Positions 45,783 to 53,549 of a stretch of DNA of 64,000 bases are shown here, piece after piece. A model generated the notes under the pieces. That model ran no database searches, was not told the origin of the DNA, and saw nothing but the letters and a program-made list of their open reading frames with translations. This DNA is from CAVZCK01 sp963798805. GTDB taxonomy: Bacteria > Pseudomonadota > Alphaproteobacteria > Rhizobiales > Rhodomicrobiaceae. The DNA is taken from contig CAWCVC010000017.1 in the NCBI GenBank assembly GCA_963798805.1, positions 1-64,000 on the forward strand, given 5' to 3'. The stretch's first letter is position 1. Each line of letters starts with the position of its first letter. Made by a program: the position numbers and the translations under genes.

Positions 45783-46648
45783 CAGGCATTGCGGCAATGG
45801 GCAGCATCGCGCCATATGCAAGGGGCGGAGCCGGCGGCAATAGGCCAGTGCTCGACCTGTCCGGGCCGAAGCTGCGCATTGCGCTTGAGACGCTCATCAA
45901 GGCCTCCGAGCAGATCGGCGGCATCGAAGCCTTTGCCGAGGCGCTGAAGCTCAAATCGCAATTGTTTCAGGAACGGCTGGCGGAGAGCCAAGCCACCTCT
46001 CTCGAACGCGCCAGCTTCGAGGAGCTTTGCGTGCTGATGCCGACGGCGCGGCGGCGCATCGGGCGCTTTGTCGATGCGGAAGGCTGGCCGGCGGTGCGGA
46101 CGGCGATTGCCAATCTCATCACCGATGCGGATGTGCCGGGCACGGCGGATGCGCGCCTGAGGCACTTCTGCAAAAGCTTTGGCGAGGGCAAGGAGCGCCG
46201 CTTCGTCCGCGATCTGGCGGCCGAGATTTTGCACAATCTCCATCCTGAGCATTATCCGCTGATGACTCGCTGGGTCTGGGACGCGAAAGCCAATACGGGG
46301 GCGCTGCGTGAGATCTGGCACGGCGAGGATGTCGACCGCATGGTGATCGCCGTGCCGGATACGCATGAGATCTTTCTGGTGCTGCGCGAAGAGCTGTCGC
46401 AGTTCCTGGCCGACAATGGCGTCTTCCGCGACATGATCTGGTATGTCGACCTTCTCCTGGCGCAGGTCTATGGCGACTACGTCAATGCGCAAGGCGGCGC
46501 CTATCTGAAGACGGATTTCGGCTTGGAAACCGACCCACTGGAGCATACGCGGCGGATGCTCGGCGTCGATGCGCGGGTCGGGCGGAGCCGCGGCAAATTT
46601 ATCGATGGCACGGCGGAGCGCGTCGATGCGATCCGGAAATTGAACTGA
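45779..46648 (+). CDS. shdrH: sHdr-associated conserved protein (shdrH position)
   Basis: A 289-residue soluble protein found between hdrA and hdrC2 in bacterial sHdr loci and known only as the hypothetical protein of the cluster. It has no cysteine-cluster motif, signal peptide or membrane helix; FDVDRMVI-type and WVWDAKANTGALREIW stretches are the most distinctive. Its biochemical role is unsettled. Tight coupling (ATGA with shdrA, 11 bases to shdrC2) suggests a stoichiometric partner or assembly factor. Confidence 0.82.
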   Translation: MTGIAAMGSIAPYARGGAGGNRPVLDLSGPKLRIALETLIKASEQIGGIEAFAEALKLKSQLFQERLAESQATSLERASFEELCVLMPTARRRIGRFVDAEGWPAVRTAIANLITDADVPGTADARLRHFCKSFGEGKERRFVRDLAAEILHNLHPEHYPLMTRWVWDAKANTGALREIWHGEDVDRMVIAVPDTHEIFLVLREELSQFLADNGVFRDMIWYVDLLLAQVYGDYVNAQGGAYLKTDFGLETDPLEHTRRMLGVDARVGRSRGKFIDGTAERVDAIRKLN

Positions 46649-46659
46649 GGACGCTGTCC

Positions 46660-47433
46660 ATGCCCATCCACGAGAAATCGCTGATCAGGCCGGAAAACCT
46701 CAAGACGCACGATAATCTGACCATTGATGGCGTGAACGTTTCCGGCCACTGGTCGACCTTCATCGAGTCGCGCGTCGTCACCGACTACAATGAGGGCCTG
46801 GAGGAAGAGATCGCCTCGCTGCCGGGCGGCGAGAACATCCACCGCTGCTGGCAATGCGGCTCCTGCACCAATAGCTGCACCGTGAATGCGATCGAGCCGC
46901 GCTTCAATCCGCGCTACTGGATCTATCTCATCCGCACCGGCATGGAAGAGGAGCTGTTGCGCGACAAGGACATCATCTGGATGTGCGTGTCGTGCAACAA
47001 ATGCACCTATGCCTGTCCGCGCGACGTCGTGCCCGAAGGCGTGATGAAGGCCACCGCCCATTGGCTGGAGCTTAAGGGGCACACGGAGAAATCGTCGTCG
47101 ACCGTTTTCGACGAGGTGTTTTCCGAGCAGGTCATCGAGCGCGGCAAGATCGAGGACACCGAGGTGCTGAGGCATTTCCTCAAGCGTACGAAACAGCCGC
47201 TGTTGCAGGACTGGCTGCTGGCTATCGTGCGCAAGGTCGCCGCCAAGCTCCCAATCACGTGGGGCATCAAGATGGCGCTCGCCAACGTCTTCAAGCCGAG
47301 GACGCGGCGCTGGCGCAAGGCGCGCCTCGCGATCGAGGACTACATCAAGGAACAGGACGCGCATCACCGCGAAACGCTGGGCCTCAATGGTCAAAAGCCG
47401 CGGCCTAACGGCCACGCCGGCCACAGCGTTTGA
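46660..47433 (+). CDS. shdrC2: sHdrC2 iron-sulfur subunit
   Basis: A 257-residue ferredoxin-like subunit, paralogous to sHdrC1. The two [4Fe-4S] motifs are CWQCGSCTNSCTV and CVSCNKCTYACP. It should wire sHdrB2 to the rest of the complex. The C-terminal ~60 residues are basic and without cluster motifs. It is followed by a 134-base leader containing a dispersed palindrome before shdrB2. Confidence 0.92.
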   Translation: MPIHEKSLIRPENLKTHDNLTIDGVNVSGHWSTFIESRVVTDYNEGLEEEIASLPGGENIHRCWQCGSCTNSCTVNAIEPRFNPRYWIYLIRTGMEEELLRDKDIIWMCVSCNKCTYACPRDVVPEGVMKATAHWLELKGHTEKSSSTVFDEVFSEQVIERGKIEDTEVLRHFLKRTKQPLLQDWLLAIVRKVAAKLPITWGIKMALANVFKPRTRRWRKARLAIEDYIKEQDAHHRETLGLNGQKPRPNGHAGHSV

Positions 47434-47499
47434 AGCCCGCGCCTTAGAGTGGCGGACTTTTAATTAGCATCGGAAGCGCCGCTCTATCTATTTGTTTTG

Positions 47500-47545
47500 G
47501 CATCGGATTTGTCCGAAAACCGCTTCGCACTTTTCGGTCCGATGC
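47500..47545. repeat. repetitive extragenic palindrome in the shdrC2-shdrB2 spacer
   Basis: GCATCGG (47500-47506) pairs with CCGATGC (47539-47545), and inside CCGAAAA pairs with TTTTCGG, with a small bulge. I recognise this sequence type as a widely dispersed palindrome of Hyphomicrobiales genomes. It lies 22 bases before the shdrB2 start, so it can fold in the messenger and may lower or separate shdrB2 expression. Confidence 0.75.
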
Positions 47546-47567
47546 TCAAGGAGAGGACACCGCCGGA

Positions 47568-48509
47568 ATGGCTAAGAGCAAACCGAAGACCTACCAGATA
47601 GTTGGCTATTATCCCGGCTGCGCCCTCGAAGGGACCGGCCACGCCTATAACCGTTCGACCAAGGCGGTTGCCGGCGAGTTGGGCCTGAAGCTGAAGGAGG
47701 TGTCGAACTGGAACTGCTGCGGAGCGATGGAGGTGAAGAACATCGACCCGAAGATCCAGACCTATCTTTCGGCCCGCGTGCTCTCCAACGCGCTGCATCG
47801 GGACAAGATGGACGTGGTGATGGCGCCCTGCAACGGCTGCTATCACAATCTGAAAAAGGCCGAATACGACCTGGCGCATGATCCGGAATCGAAGGCCGTC
47901 GTCGACCGGCTTTCAGCCAAAGCCGGACACAAGTCCATAGAACCCGGCCAGACCAAGACCATCCATGCGCTGGACTGGATCAAGGAGGCGATCGGCGAGG
48001 ATGGCCTGCGCGAGCGGACCAGGGGCAAGCTCGCCGGCCGCAAGGTCGCCAATTATTACGGCTGCATGTATACGCGCCCACGCCACATCTTCCCCGAGAA
48101 GGACAAGGGTCCGGGTTCGGAGAGCACCTCCAAGCCGCATTTCATGGACGATCTGCTTGCGGCGGCCGGTGCGGAGAATGTCGATTTTCCGCTCAAGACG
48201 GCCTGTTGCGGCGGCGCTCATACGCTCTCGGACAGCGACACCTCGACCAAGCTGGTGCTGAACATCCTGCAGGCGGCCGAAGCTTGCGGCGCCGAGGTCA
48301 TCGCCACGGAATGCCCAACCTGCCACACCGGCCTCGAAATGCATCAGGTGCGCGCGGAGAAGCGGTTCGGCGTCAAGACCGGGATCAAGATCATGTATTT
48401 CACTCAGCTTTTGGGCCTGGCGCTCGGCATCAAGCCGAGGAGGCTCGGGGTGCAGGAGAACATCTCCGACGGTATGGAGCTGATCTTAGAGAAACAGCTT
48501 CAGAGCTGA
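47568..48509 (+). CDS. shdrB2: sHdrB2 catalytic-type subunit
   Basis: A 313-residue HdrB-type subunit with two complete CCG units: PGCALEG ... WNCCGAMEV ... PCNGCYHN, and YYGCMYTRP ... ACCGGAHTL ... ECPTCHTG. These would bind a pair of noncubane [4Fe-4S] clusters, the probable site of sulfur chemistry. ATG 47568 follows AAGGAGAGG at a somewhat long spacing. The gene is separated from shdrC2 by a palindromic leader, unlike the tight spacing elsewhere in the locus. Confidence 0.92.
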   Translation: MAKSKPKTYQIVGYYPGCALEGTGHAYNRSTKAVAGELGLKLKEVSNWNCCGAMEVKNIDPKIQTYLSARVLSNALHRDKMDVVMAPCNGCYHNLKKAEYDLAHDPESKAVVDRLSAKAGHKSIEPGQTKTIHALDWIKEAIGEDGLRERTRGKLAGRKVANYYGCMYTRPRHIFPEKDKGPGSESTSKPHFMDDLLAAAGAENVDFPLKTACCGGAHTLSDSDTSTKLVLNILQAAEACGAEVIATECPTCHTGLEMHQVRAEKRFGVKTGIKIMYFTQLLGLALGIKPRRLGVQENISDGMELILEKQLQS

Positions 48510-48536
48510 TGCGGATCATGGAGATGAAAATACTTG

Positions 48537-48651
48537 GACGTCATCCCGTGCGCGATGCAGCATCTCAGATGGTGCGTCGCAGACACGGGATCGCGCGATC
48601 CCGGATCTGCAGCGCACCGATAAATCGCTGCGCTGCGTCCGGGATGACGTC
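48537..48651. repeat. 115-base composite palindrome downstream of shdrB2
   Basis: The outer arms GACGTCATCCCG (48537-48548) and CGGGATGACGTC (48640-48651) are perfectly complementary. Inside is the perfect 18-base palindrome CGGGATCGCGCGATCCCG (48586-48603). The element fills the gap between shdrB2 and the next gene and resembles dispersed intergenic palindromes of alphaproteobacteria. It may protect the shdr transcript's 3' end or set lbpA expression apart. Confidence 0.75.
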
Positions 48652-48675
48652 GGGCAGTGTGTTGCGAGGTATCCT

Positions 48676-49143
48676 ATGACCGTGATCATCGGCGCGGAGA
48701 CGCCAGCCAGCCAGCCCAGGGATACCGGCAGCTTCAAGGCGATCGAGGCGCGCATCGACGCACTCGCCGGGCATCTCGGTGAGGCGACCGCCACGGCGGG
48801 CGAGCTTCTCGCGCTTGGCGAGCGGGTGCTCGAACATTGGATAAAAGCGCGCGGCGAGGAGCCGGTGGACGAAGAAAAGGAAGGTTTCCGCCTGATCGCG
48901 CTGCATCGCCAGGGCGCACGCGGCGATCCTTCTTTCAACGCCTGCCGCGAGACCGTCCGCGAATTGGCCTACCACTACAATCTGATCGCGCTCGATCCTG
49001 GCGATCCCGAAACGGACAAGCGGCTTCGTCTCGCGGTCATGGTCGCCAAACACCTTTGTCTGTTCGTATCCGGGAAAATGCAGGTGGCAGGGCTCGGCGA
49101 GTTCTGCTGCTCCTCCCGGCCCTTGCGCGCGGGCGGCCAATGA
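48676..49143 (+). CDS. hypothetical protein between shdrB2 and lbpA
   Basis: A 155-residue soluble protein, largely helical (FKAIEARIDALAGHLGEATATAGELLALGERVLEHWI, ETVRELAYHYNLIAL). It has three late cysteines, Cys in KHLCLF and the pair in EFCCSS near the C-terminus. I do not recognise a named family; similar open frames occur at this place in other sHdr loci. The position 36 bases before lbpA suggests a job with LbpA or the sHdr complex. The cysteine pair could carry sulfur or a cluster, but that is speculation. Confidence 0.7.
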   Translation: MTVIIGAETPASQPRDTGSFKAIEARIDALAGHLGEATATAGELLALGERVLEHWIKARGEEPVDEEKEGFRLIALHRQGARGDPSFNACRETVRELAYHYNLIALDPGDPETDKRLRLAVMVAKHLCLFVSGKMQVAGLGEFCCSSRPLRAGGQ

Positions 49144-49179
49144 CTATAACGTCGACAACGCGATAGAAGGGGACCGCAC

Positions 49180-49620
49180 ATGCCGACAGTAAAAGGCTGC
49201 AACCTTCCTGACGATCTTCTTTACGACGTCGACAATCACATCTGGTTCCGGGAGCTGGGCGACGGGACCGTCAAGCTCGGCATGACGACGGTCGCCACGG
49301 CGATGGCCGGCCAGCTCGTCGCCTTCACGCCGAAGAAGGTCGGCCGGTCGGTTGAGGCTGGCAAGTCCTGCGCGACTGTGGAGAGCGGCAAATGGGTCGG
49401 CCCGGCCAAGAGCTCTGCCGCCGGCGAAATCGTCAAGGTCAATGACGATCTGATCGCAAACCCCTCGCTCGCCAATCAGGACCCTTACGACAAGGGCTGG
49501 TTCGTAATTCTGAAGCCCGCCGATTGGGCCGCCGTTAAACCAGGGCTGGTCGCCGGAGCGGCCGTCACCGCGCCTTACGAAGCCAAGATGGCGGCCGAGG
49601 GTTTTGCCGGCTGCGCCTGA
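49180..49620 (+). CDS. lbpA: lipoate-binding protein LbpA (GcvH-like)
   Basis: A 146-residue GcvH-like carrier with the lipoyl-bearing lysine Lys71 in TVESGKWVGPAKS. The N-terminus (GCNLPDDLLYDVDNHIWFRELGDGTVKLGMTT) is typical of LbpA rather than glycine cleavage H protein, and no gcvT or gcvP is near. LbpA serves the sHdr pathway, probably accepting electrons or sulfur from the complex via its dithiol and passing electrons to NAD through a dihydrolipoamide dehydrogenase, not encoded in this window. Its lipoylation needs the sLpl(AB)-LipS1-LipS2 enzymes upstream. Confidence 0.93.
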   Translation: MPTVKGCNLPDDLLYDVDNHIWFRELGDGTVKLGMTTVATAMAGQLVAFTPKKVGRSVEAGKSCATVESGKWVGPAKSSAAGEIVKVNDDLIANPSLANQDPYDKGWFVILKPADWAAVKPGLVAGAAVTAPYEAKMAAEGFAGCA

Positions 49621-49653
49621 CTCGGCAAATGAGGCGCTGCGGTCGCAGGCGCG

Positions 49654-50832
49654 TCATCCCATGTCCTCGACGATGCGTCGCTGAACAATATCCGCAACCG
49701 CTTGGCGGATCGGCCCGATATTAGCGCGGTCGCAGAGAGTCGTCAGCCACTCCGTTTCCCGATCCTCTGCATCGATCAGATCGCATTCGAGCCGCTCGAG
49801 CACCGCACGTACAGTCTCCGGCAGGACGTTCGGCAGCTCCTCGCCGCGCAGGCGTCCCCAGAGACCTGCCCAGAGCCGCGCGGTTGTCCACGGATTATAG
49901 CCGCCGCCTCCGAGAATGACAGCCTGCTCGGCACGCGCGACGCAAGCTTCGGCGGCGCGCCACAGCGCAACATTCGACAGCATCATTGCGGAGAGCGGAT
50001 CGCCTTTCAGCGCGTCCGCGCCGAGCGTCATCACGAGGCCCGCCGGCGCCAATTGCTCGATCGTTGGCAGAACGATTCTTTGGACCAGACAGTCCAACTC
50101 GCTGTCGTTCAGTCCGCGCGGAACCATAATGTTGAAGGCTCGACCGCCCAGCCGGTCGTCCGGATGCCCAGTCCCGGGCCACCTGCCTTCTTCGTGGATC
50201 GAGATGAAGCTCACGCGCTCATCCGCGGCGAGTATGTCCTGCACGCCGTCGCCGTGATGGGCATCGAAATCGACATAGACGACCCGCTCCGTCCCGGCAT
50301 TGAGCAGCGTCTGGATCGCGAAGACCGGGTCGTTGAGATAGCAGAAGCCTGACGCGCGGTCCGGGCGCCCGTGATGCGTGCCGCCGCCCGGATGGAACGC
50401 GACATAGCCATCGAGCGCTAAGCGCGCGGCAAGGATTGATCCGCCCACCGTAGCCCGCGCGCGCTCCCAAAGGCCGGGGAAGATCGGGCATTCCATAGTG
50501 CCGAGATTGAAATCGCGGCGGTCCCCGGGGCTGGCGAGATTGGCCGCTGTCGCCCGCTCGAAGGCGTCCAGATAGGCCGGATCGTGAAAACGCTCAAGAA
50601 CGGAGCGGTCCGGCAGGTCCGGCTCGAAGACTGCGCTTTCATCACGCCAGCCGAGCGCCTCGATCAGGTCGAGAACCGCGCCATGCCGACCGGTCGACAA
50701 AGGGTGATGAGAGCCGAAAGCAGGGGCACGAAAAATCGGATGGGTGACAAGCGCCGTCGGGCGCGAGAGCGCGTGGCGTGTCTTGGCCTCATCACGTCCT
50801 TGCCTTGCCAGCGGATCGTCGTCGAAGCGCAT
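49654..50832 (-). CDS. histone deacetylase superfamily protein (acetoin utilisation/acetylpolyamine amidohydrolase type)
   Basis: A 392-residue zinc amidohydrolase of the HDAC superfamily. The catalytic histidine pair and metal ligands are in HPGGGTHHGRPDRASGFCYLND, DFDAHHGDGVQD and LGADALKGDP, and the loop GGGGYNPW is conserved. Substrates of bacterial members include acetylated polyamines and acetylated enzymes such as acetyl-CoA synthetase; which applies here is unknown. It lies seven bases downstream of the P450 gene on the same strand and is probably cotranscribed with it. Confidence 0.88.
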   Translation of the reverse strand: MRFDDDPLARQGRDEAKTRHALSRPTALVTHPIFRAPAFGSHHPLSTGRHGAVLDLIEALGWRDESAVFEPDLPDRSVLERFHDPAYLDAFERATAANLASPGDRRDFNLGTMECPIFPGLWERARATVGGSILAARLALDGYVAFHPGGGTHHGRPDRASGFCYLNDPVFAIQTLLNAGTERVVYVDFDAHHGDGVQDILAADERVSFISIHEEGRWPGTGHPDDRLGGRAFNIMVPRGLNDSELDCLVQRIVLPTIEQLAPAGLVMTLGADALKGDPLSAMMLSNVALWRAAEACVARAEQAVILGGGGYNPWTTARLWAGLWGRLRGEELPNVLPETVRAVLERLECDLIDAEDRETEWLTTLCDRANIGPIRQAVADIVQRRIVEDMG

Positions 50833-50839
50833 GGCTTTC

Positions 50840-52264
50840 TTATCTCCGCCGGATGGTCATCATCATGCCGCCCTCCGGCCTGAGCGTGACGCGATGCACC
50901 GGCACGACCCGGTGGGATGAGACGAGATCCAGCCGGAAATGCCGTGCGATCATGGCCAGAGTCACGGTCATCTGCTGCATGGCGAAGCCCGAGCCGATGC
51001 AGACGCGCGGGCCGATCCCGAAGGGCAGATAGGCATAGCGGTCGATTGCGGCGCGCCGCTCAGGCGCAAATCGCGACGGATCGAACGCGTCCGGATCGGA
51101 CCAGTAGCGCCGATGGCGGTGGATGATCCAGGGCGAGATAATTATGGTCGAATCGCGCCGAACCTGCTGGCCAGCGAGAACGCAATCCCGCGCCGCGCGC
51201 CTAGTCATGATCGCAACCGGCGGATAGAGCCGCATCGCCTCCTCGATCAGCGCCCGCGCCGCGGTGAACGGCTCGATGCCCTGGTCCGGCCACCCCTTGC
51301 CGGCGAGCAGCTGGTCGGCTTCCTCCTCGACCTTGCACCGCCAGTCTTCATCCAGCGAGAGCAGATAGAGCGTCCAGCTCAGGGCATTAGCCGGCGTCTC
51401 GAAGCCCGCGCCGATGAAGGTGATCACATTGGCGGCAATGTCGGCGTCGTCGAGCGCCGCGCCCGCCCCATGTCCCGCGCCGATAAACTGCTCAACGAGG
51501 CCGCCATCCCTCTTGCGTCTGTCACGCTGTCCATAATCGCGGAGGATGCCGGTTACCACTTTCGGAAAGAATTCGAGCGCCGGCTGCGACAGGAAACGAC
51601 CTACGCGCGGCAGCCATTTCGGCGCGCCGACGAGGTCGAGAGGATCTACCCGCCCCTGCGTCTCGAAATAGCGCGTTGCCGCCTCTCTGAATTCCGCCGG
51701 CGGGCGGCCGATACCGCCCGGAAACAGCGTACGGGCGAGAATATTCAGCATGGTCCGCGCCATTTCTTCGGCGACATCGAGAGGCTGGCCTTCGCGCAAG
51801 CGGCTCCAGCGCGCAACGAGCGCCTGCACTTCGGCCTCCATCGCAGGCAAGTAGGAGGCGATTTTCCGCGGCGCGAATGAGGGCGCGAACCGCCGCCGCT
51901 GCAGGCGCCAGGATGCGCCGTCCGTGGTCAAAAGGCCGTTGCCCAGCGCCGGCTTCAACAGCAGCTTTTGCAGATTGTCCTTGGGAAAATCCGCCGCATT
52001 CTCAACCAGCACCGTGCGGATGGCGTTGGGTTCGTTGACGATGGCGAAGCGCCCCAAAGGACTCTCGCCCGCAATGATCTCCTCTTCAAAATGCGCCTTG
52101 GTCCAGGCTTCGAGCGGATTCCGGTTGAGCGTCAGCAGCAGCTCGACGAGGCCCTGCGGCCGCTTGCGCGGAACGGGGGCAGCCGGACGGATGCGCGGCC
52201 GTTCCCGGAGCATCGGACCGCTTCCGGCTGGCAGATCCGCATGGCCGTGGCTCAGCTCACGCAT
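50840..52264 (-). CDS. cytochrome P450
   Basis: A 474-residue haem monooxygenase. The haem-cysteine loop is FGIGPRVCIGSGFAM, the ExxR motif is in ALIEEAMRLYPPV, and the I-helix oxygen-activation segment reads FIGAGFETPANALSWTLYLLS. The threonine normally following GxE/D is present (ETP). No membrane anchor or reductase domain is fused. A ferredoxin partner is not encoded nearby. It precedes the deacetylase-like gene; the pairing may reflect a detoxification or secondary-metabolite step, but the substrate is unknown. Confidence 0.92.
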   Translation of the reverse strand: MRELSHGHADLPAGSGPMLRERPRIRPAAPVPRKRPQGLVELLLTLNRNPLEAWTKAHFEEEIIAGESPLGRFAIVNEPNAIRTVLVENAADFPKDNLQKLLLKPALGNGLLTTDGASWRLQRRRFAPSFAPRKIASYLPAMEAEVQALVARWSRLREGQPLDVAEEMARTMLNILARTLFPGGIGRPPAEFREAATRYFETQGRVDPLDLVGAPKWLPRVGRFLSQPALEFFPKVVTGILRDYGQRDRRKRDGGLVEQFIGAGHGAGAALDDADIAANVITFIGAGFETPANALSWTLYLLSLDEDWRCKVEEEADQLLAGKGWPDQGIEPFTAARALIEEAMRLYPPVAIMTRRAARDCVLAGQQVRRDSTIIISPWIIHRHRRYWSDPDAFDPSRFAPERRAAIDRYAYLPFGIGPRVCIGSGFAMQQMTVTLAMIARHFRLDLVSSHRVVPVHRVTLRPEGGMMMTIRRR

Positions 52265-52426
52265 TTTTGATATTTGCTCTTGCCCCGCGAAACTGCATCA
52301 CGGTTCCATGGACCATTGGAAAATGCGCATCATGCCATCTATGCGATACGAAACAGAAGCCGGTTTCGGCGGCCGCTCGCCATGGCGGCCGCGCGGCACG
52401 ATAGGACCAGCTTTGAGGGGATGATC

Positions 52427-53407
52427 ATGCGTGCAGCATTCTATTCGCAGCAGGGACCGGCGCGCGAAGTGTTCCGGGTCAGCGAGCAGCCGACGCCGCA
52501 GCCGGCAGCGGGCGAGGTCCGGGTGAAACTGCGTACCTCCGGCGTCAATCCGTCGGACTGGAAGGTCCGGCGCGGCGGCTTCGGGCGCGGATTGATGGCG
52601 CCGCTGATCATCCCACATAGCGACGGTGCGGGCGACATCGACGCGGTCGGCCCGGGTGTTCCGGATCGCGTCGGAGAGCGGGTCTGGATCTGGAACGGGC
52701 AGTGGAAGCGCCCCTTCGGCACGGCTGCGGACTATATTGTCCTGCCGGCGGCACAGGCCGTGCGCTTGCCCGACAGCGTCGGCTACGCCGAGGGCGCCTG
52801 TCTCGGCATCCCCGCCTTCACCGCCATTCAGGCGATCCGCCTTGCCGCGATTCAACCGGGGCGGACCATCCTCATCGCGGGCGGCGCCGGCTCCGTCGCC
52901 CATTACGCCATTCAGCTTGCAAAGCTTCGCGGTGCCCGCGTGATCACCACCGTCAGCGGCAACGCCAAGGCCGTCCATGCGCGCGGGGGCGGCGCCGACG
53001 AGGTGATCAACTACCGCACCGAGGACGTCGGCGCGCGCGTCAAGGCCCTGACGGACGGGCGCGGCGCCGATGCGGTGATCGAAATGGATTTCAGCGGCAA
53101 TGCCAAGCTCTACCCCGCCATTCTCAAGCCGCACGCCACCGTCGTGGTCTATGGCATGTCTGCCAATGAGGCGACACTGCCGAGCCTCTGGCTGATGCAG
53201 AATTCGATCACCCTGCGGCTGTTCCTGATCTATGAAATCTCCGAGGCCGATCGCAAAACCGGCATCGAGGAACTGACCGCCCTTCTGGAGGCGGGGCCGC
53301 TTGCCCACACGATCGCCAAGCGCCTGCCCCTCGACGAGGTCGCCGAGGCTCATGACCTTGTTGAAAGCGGTGGGGTCATCGGCAATGTCGTCCTCGATAT
53401 CCATTAA
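52427..53407 (+). CDS. NADPH-dependent MDR-superfamily oxidoreductase (quinone reductase-like)
   Basis: A 326-residue medium-chain dehydrogenase/reductase without the zinc-binding cysteine set. N-terminal GroES-like fold (MRAAFYSQQGPAREVFRV, TSGVNPSDWKVRRGG) and NADPH-binding Rossmann loop LIAGGAGSVAHYAIQLAKLRGARVITT place it with quinone oxidoreductases and enoyl reductases. ATG 52427 is chosen because GAGGGG lies six bases before it; ATG 52421 abuts that site. It is divergent from the P450 gene. The substrate is not predictable. Confidence 0.85.
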   Translation: MRAAFYSQQGPAREVFRVSEQPTPQPAAGEVRVKLRTSGVNPSDWKVRRGGFGRGLMAPLIIPHSDGAGDIDAVGPGVPDRVGERVWIWNGQWKRPFGTAADYIVLPAAQAVRLPDSVGYAEGACLGIPAFTAIQAIRLAAIQPGRTILIAGGAGSVAHYAIQLAKLRGARVITTVSGNAKAVHARGGGADEVINYRTEDVGARVKALTDGRGADAVIEMDFSGNAKLYPAILKPHATVVVYGMSANEATLPSLWLMQNSITLRLFLIYEISEADRKTGIEELTALLEAGPLAHTIAKRLPLDEVAEAHDLVESGGVIGNVVLDIH

Positions 53408-53509
53408 AGCATAACGCCTGTGGCAACGGCGGGCGGTGGGTGGGACAAGCTTAGACTCGCGGCCGATGACTCGGGATCACCGGCCGCCTGTTTCGGGATC
53501 ATATTTATG

Positions 53510-53540
53510 GGCCGTGCGGGCGTCGCCCTCCCGCACGGCC
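53510..53540. terminator. strong hairpin between convergent MDR and sqr genes
   Basis: GGCCGTGCGGG (53510-53520) and CCCGCACGGCC (53530-53540) form a perfect 11-pair stem with a nine-base loop, just past the sqr stop codon. No run of T follows on either strand, so it may act as a bidirectional terminator or a 3'-end stabiliser rather than a classical one. Confidence 0.5.
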
Positions 53541-53549
53541 TTCTGCACA

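Noticed and set aside
42449..48509. Methanogen-type heterodisulfide reductase
   Set aside because: HdrA is short, there are duplicated B and C subunits, and DsrE3C, LbpA and lipoate assembly genes flank them. This is the bacterial sulfur-oxidising sHdr arrangement.
49180..49620. Glycine cleavage system H protein
   Set aside because: No gcvT or gcvP nearby; the N-terminal sequence and location match LbpA of sHdr loci.
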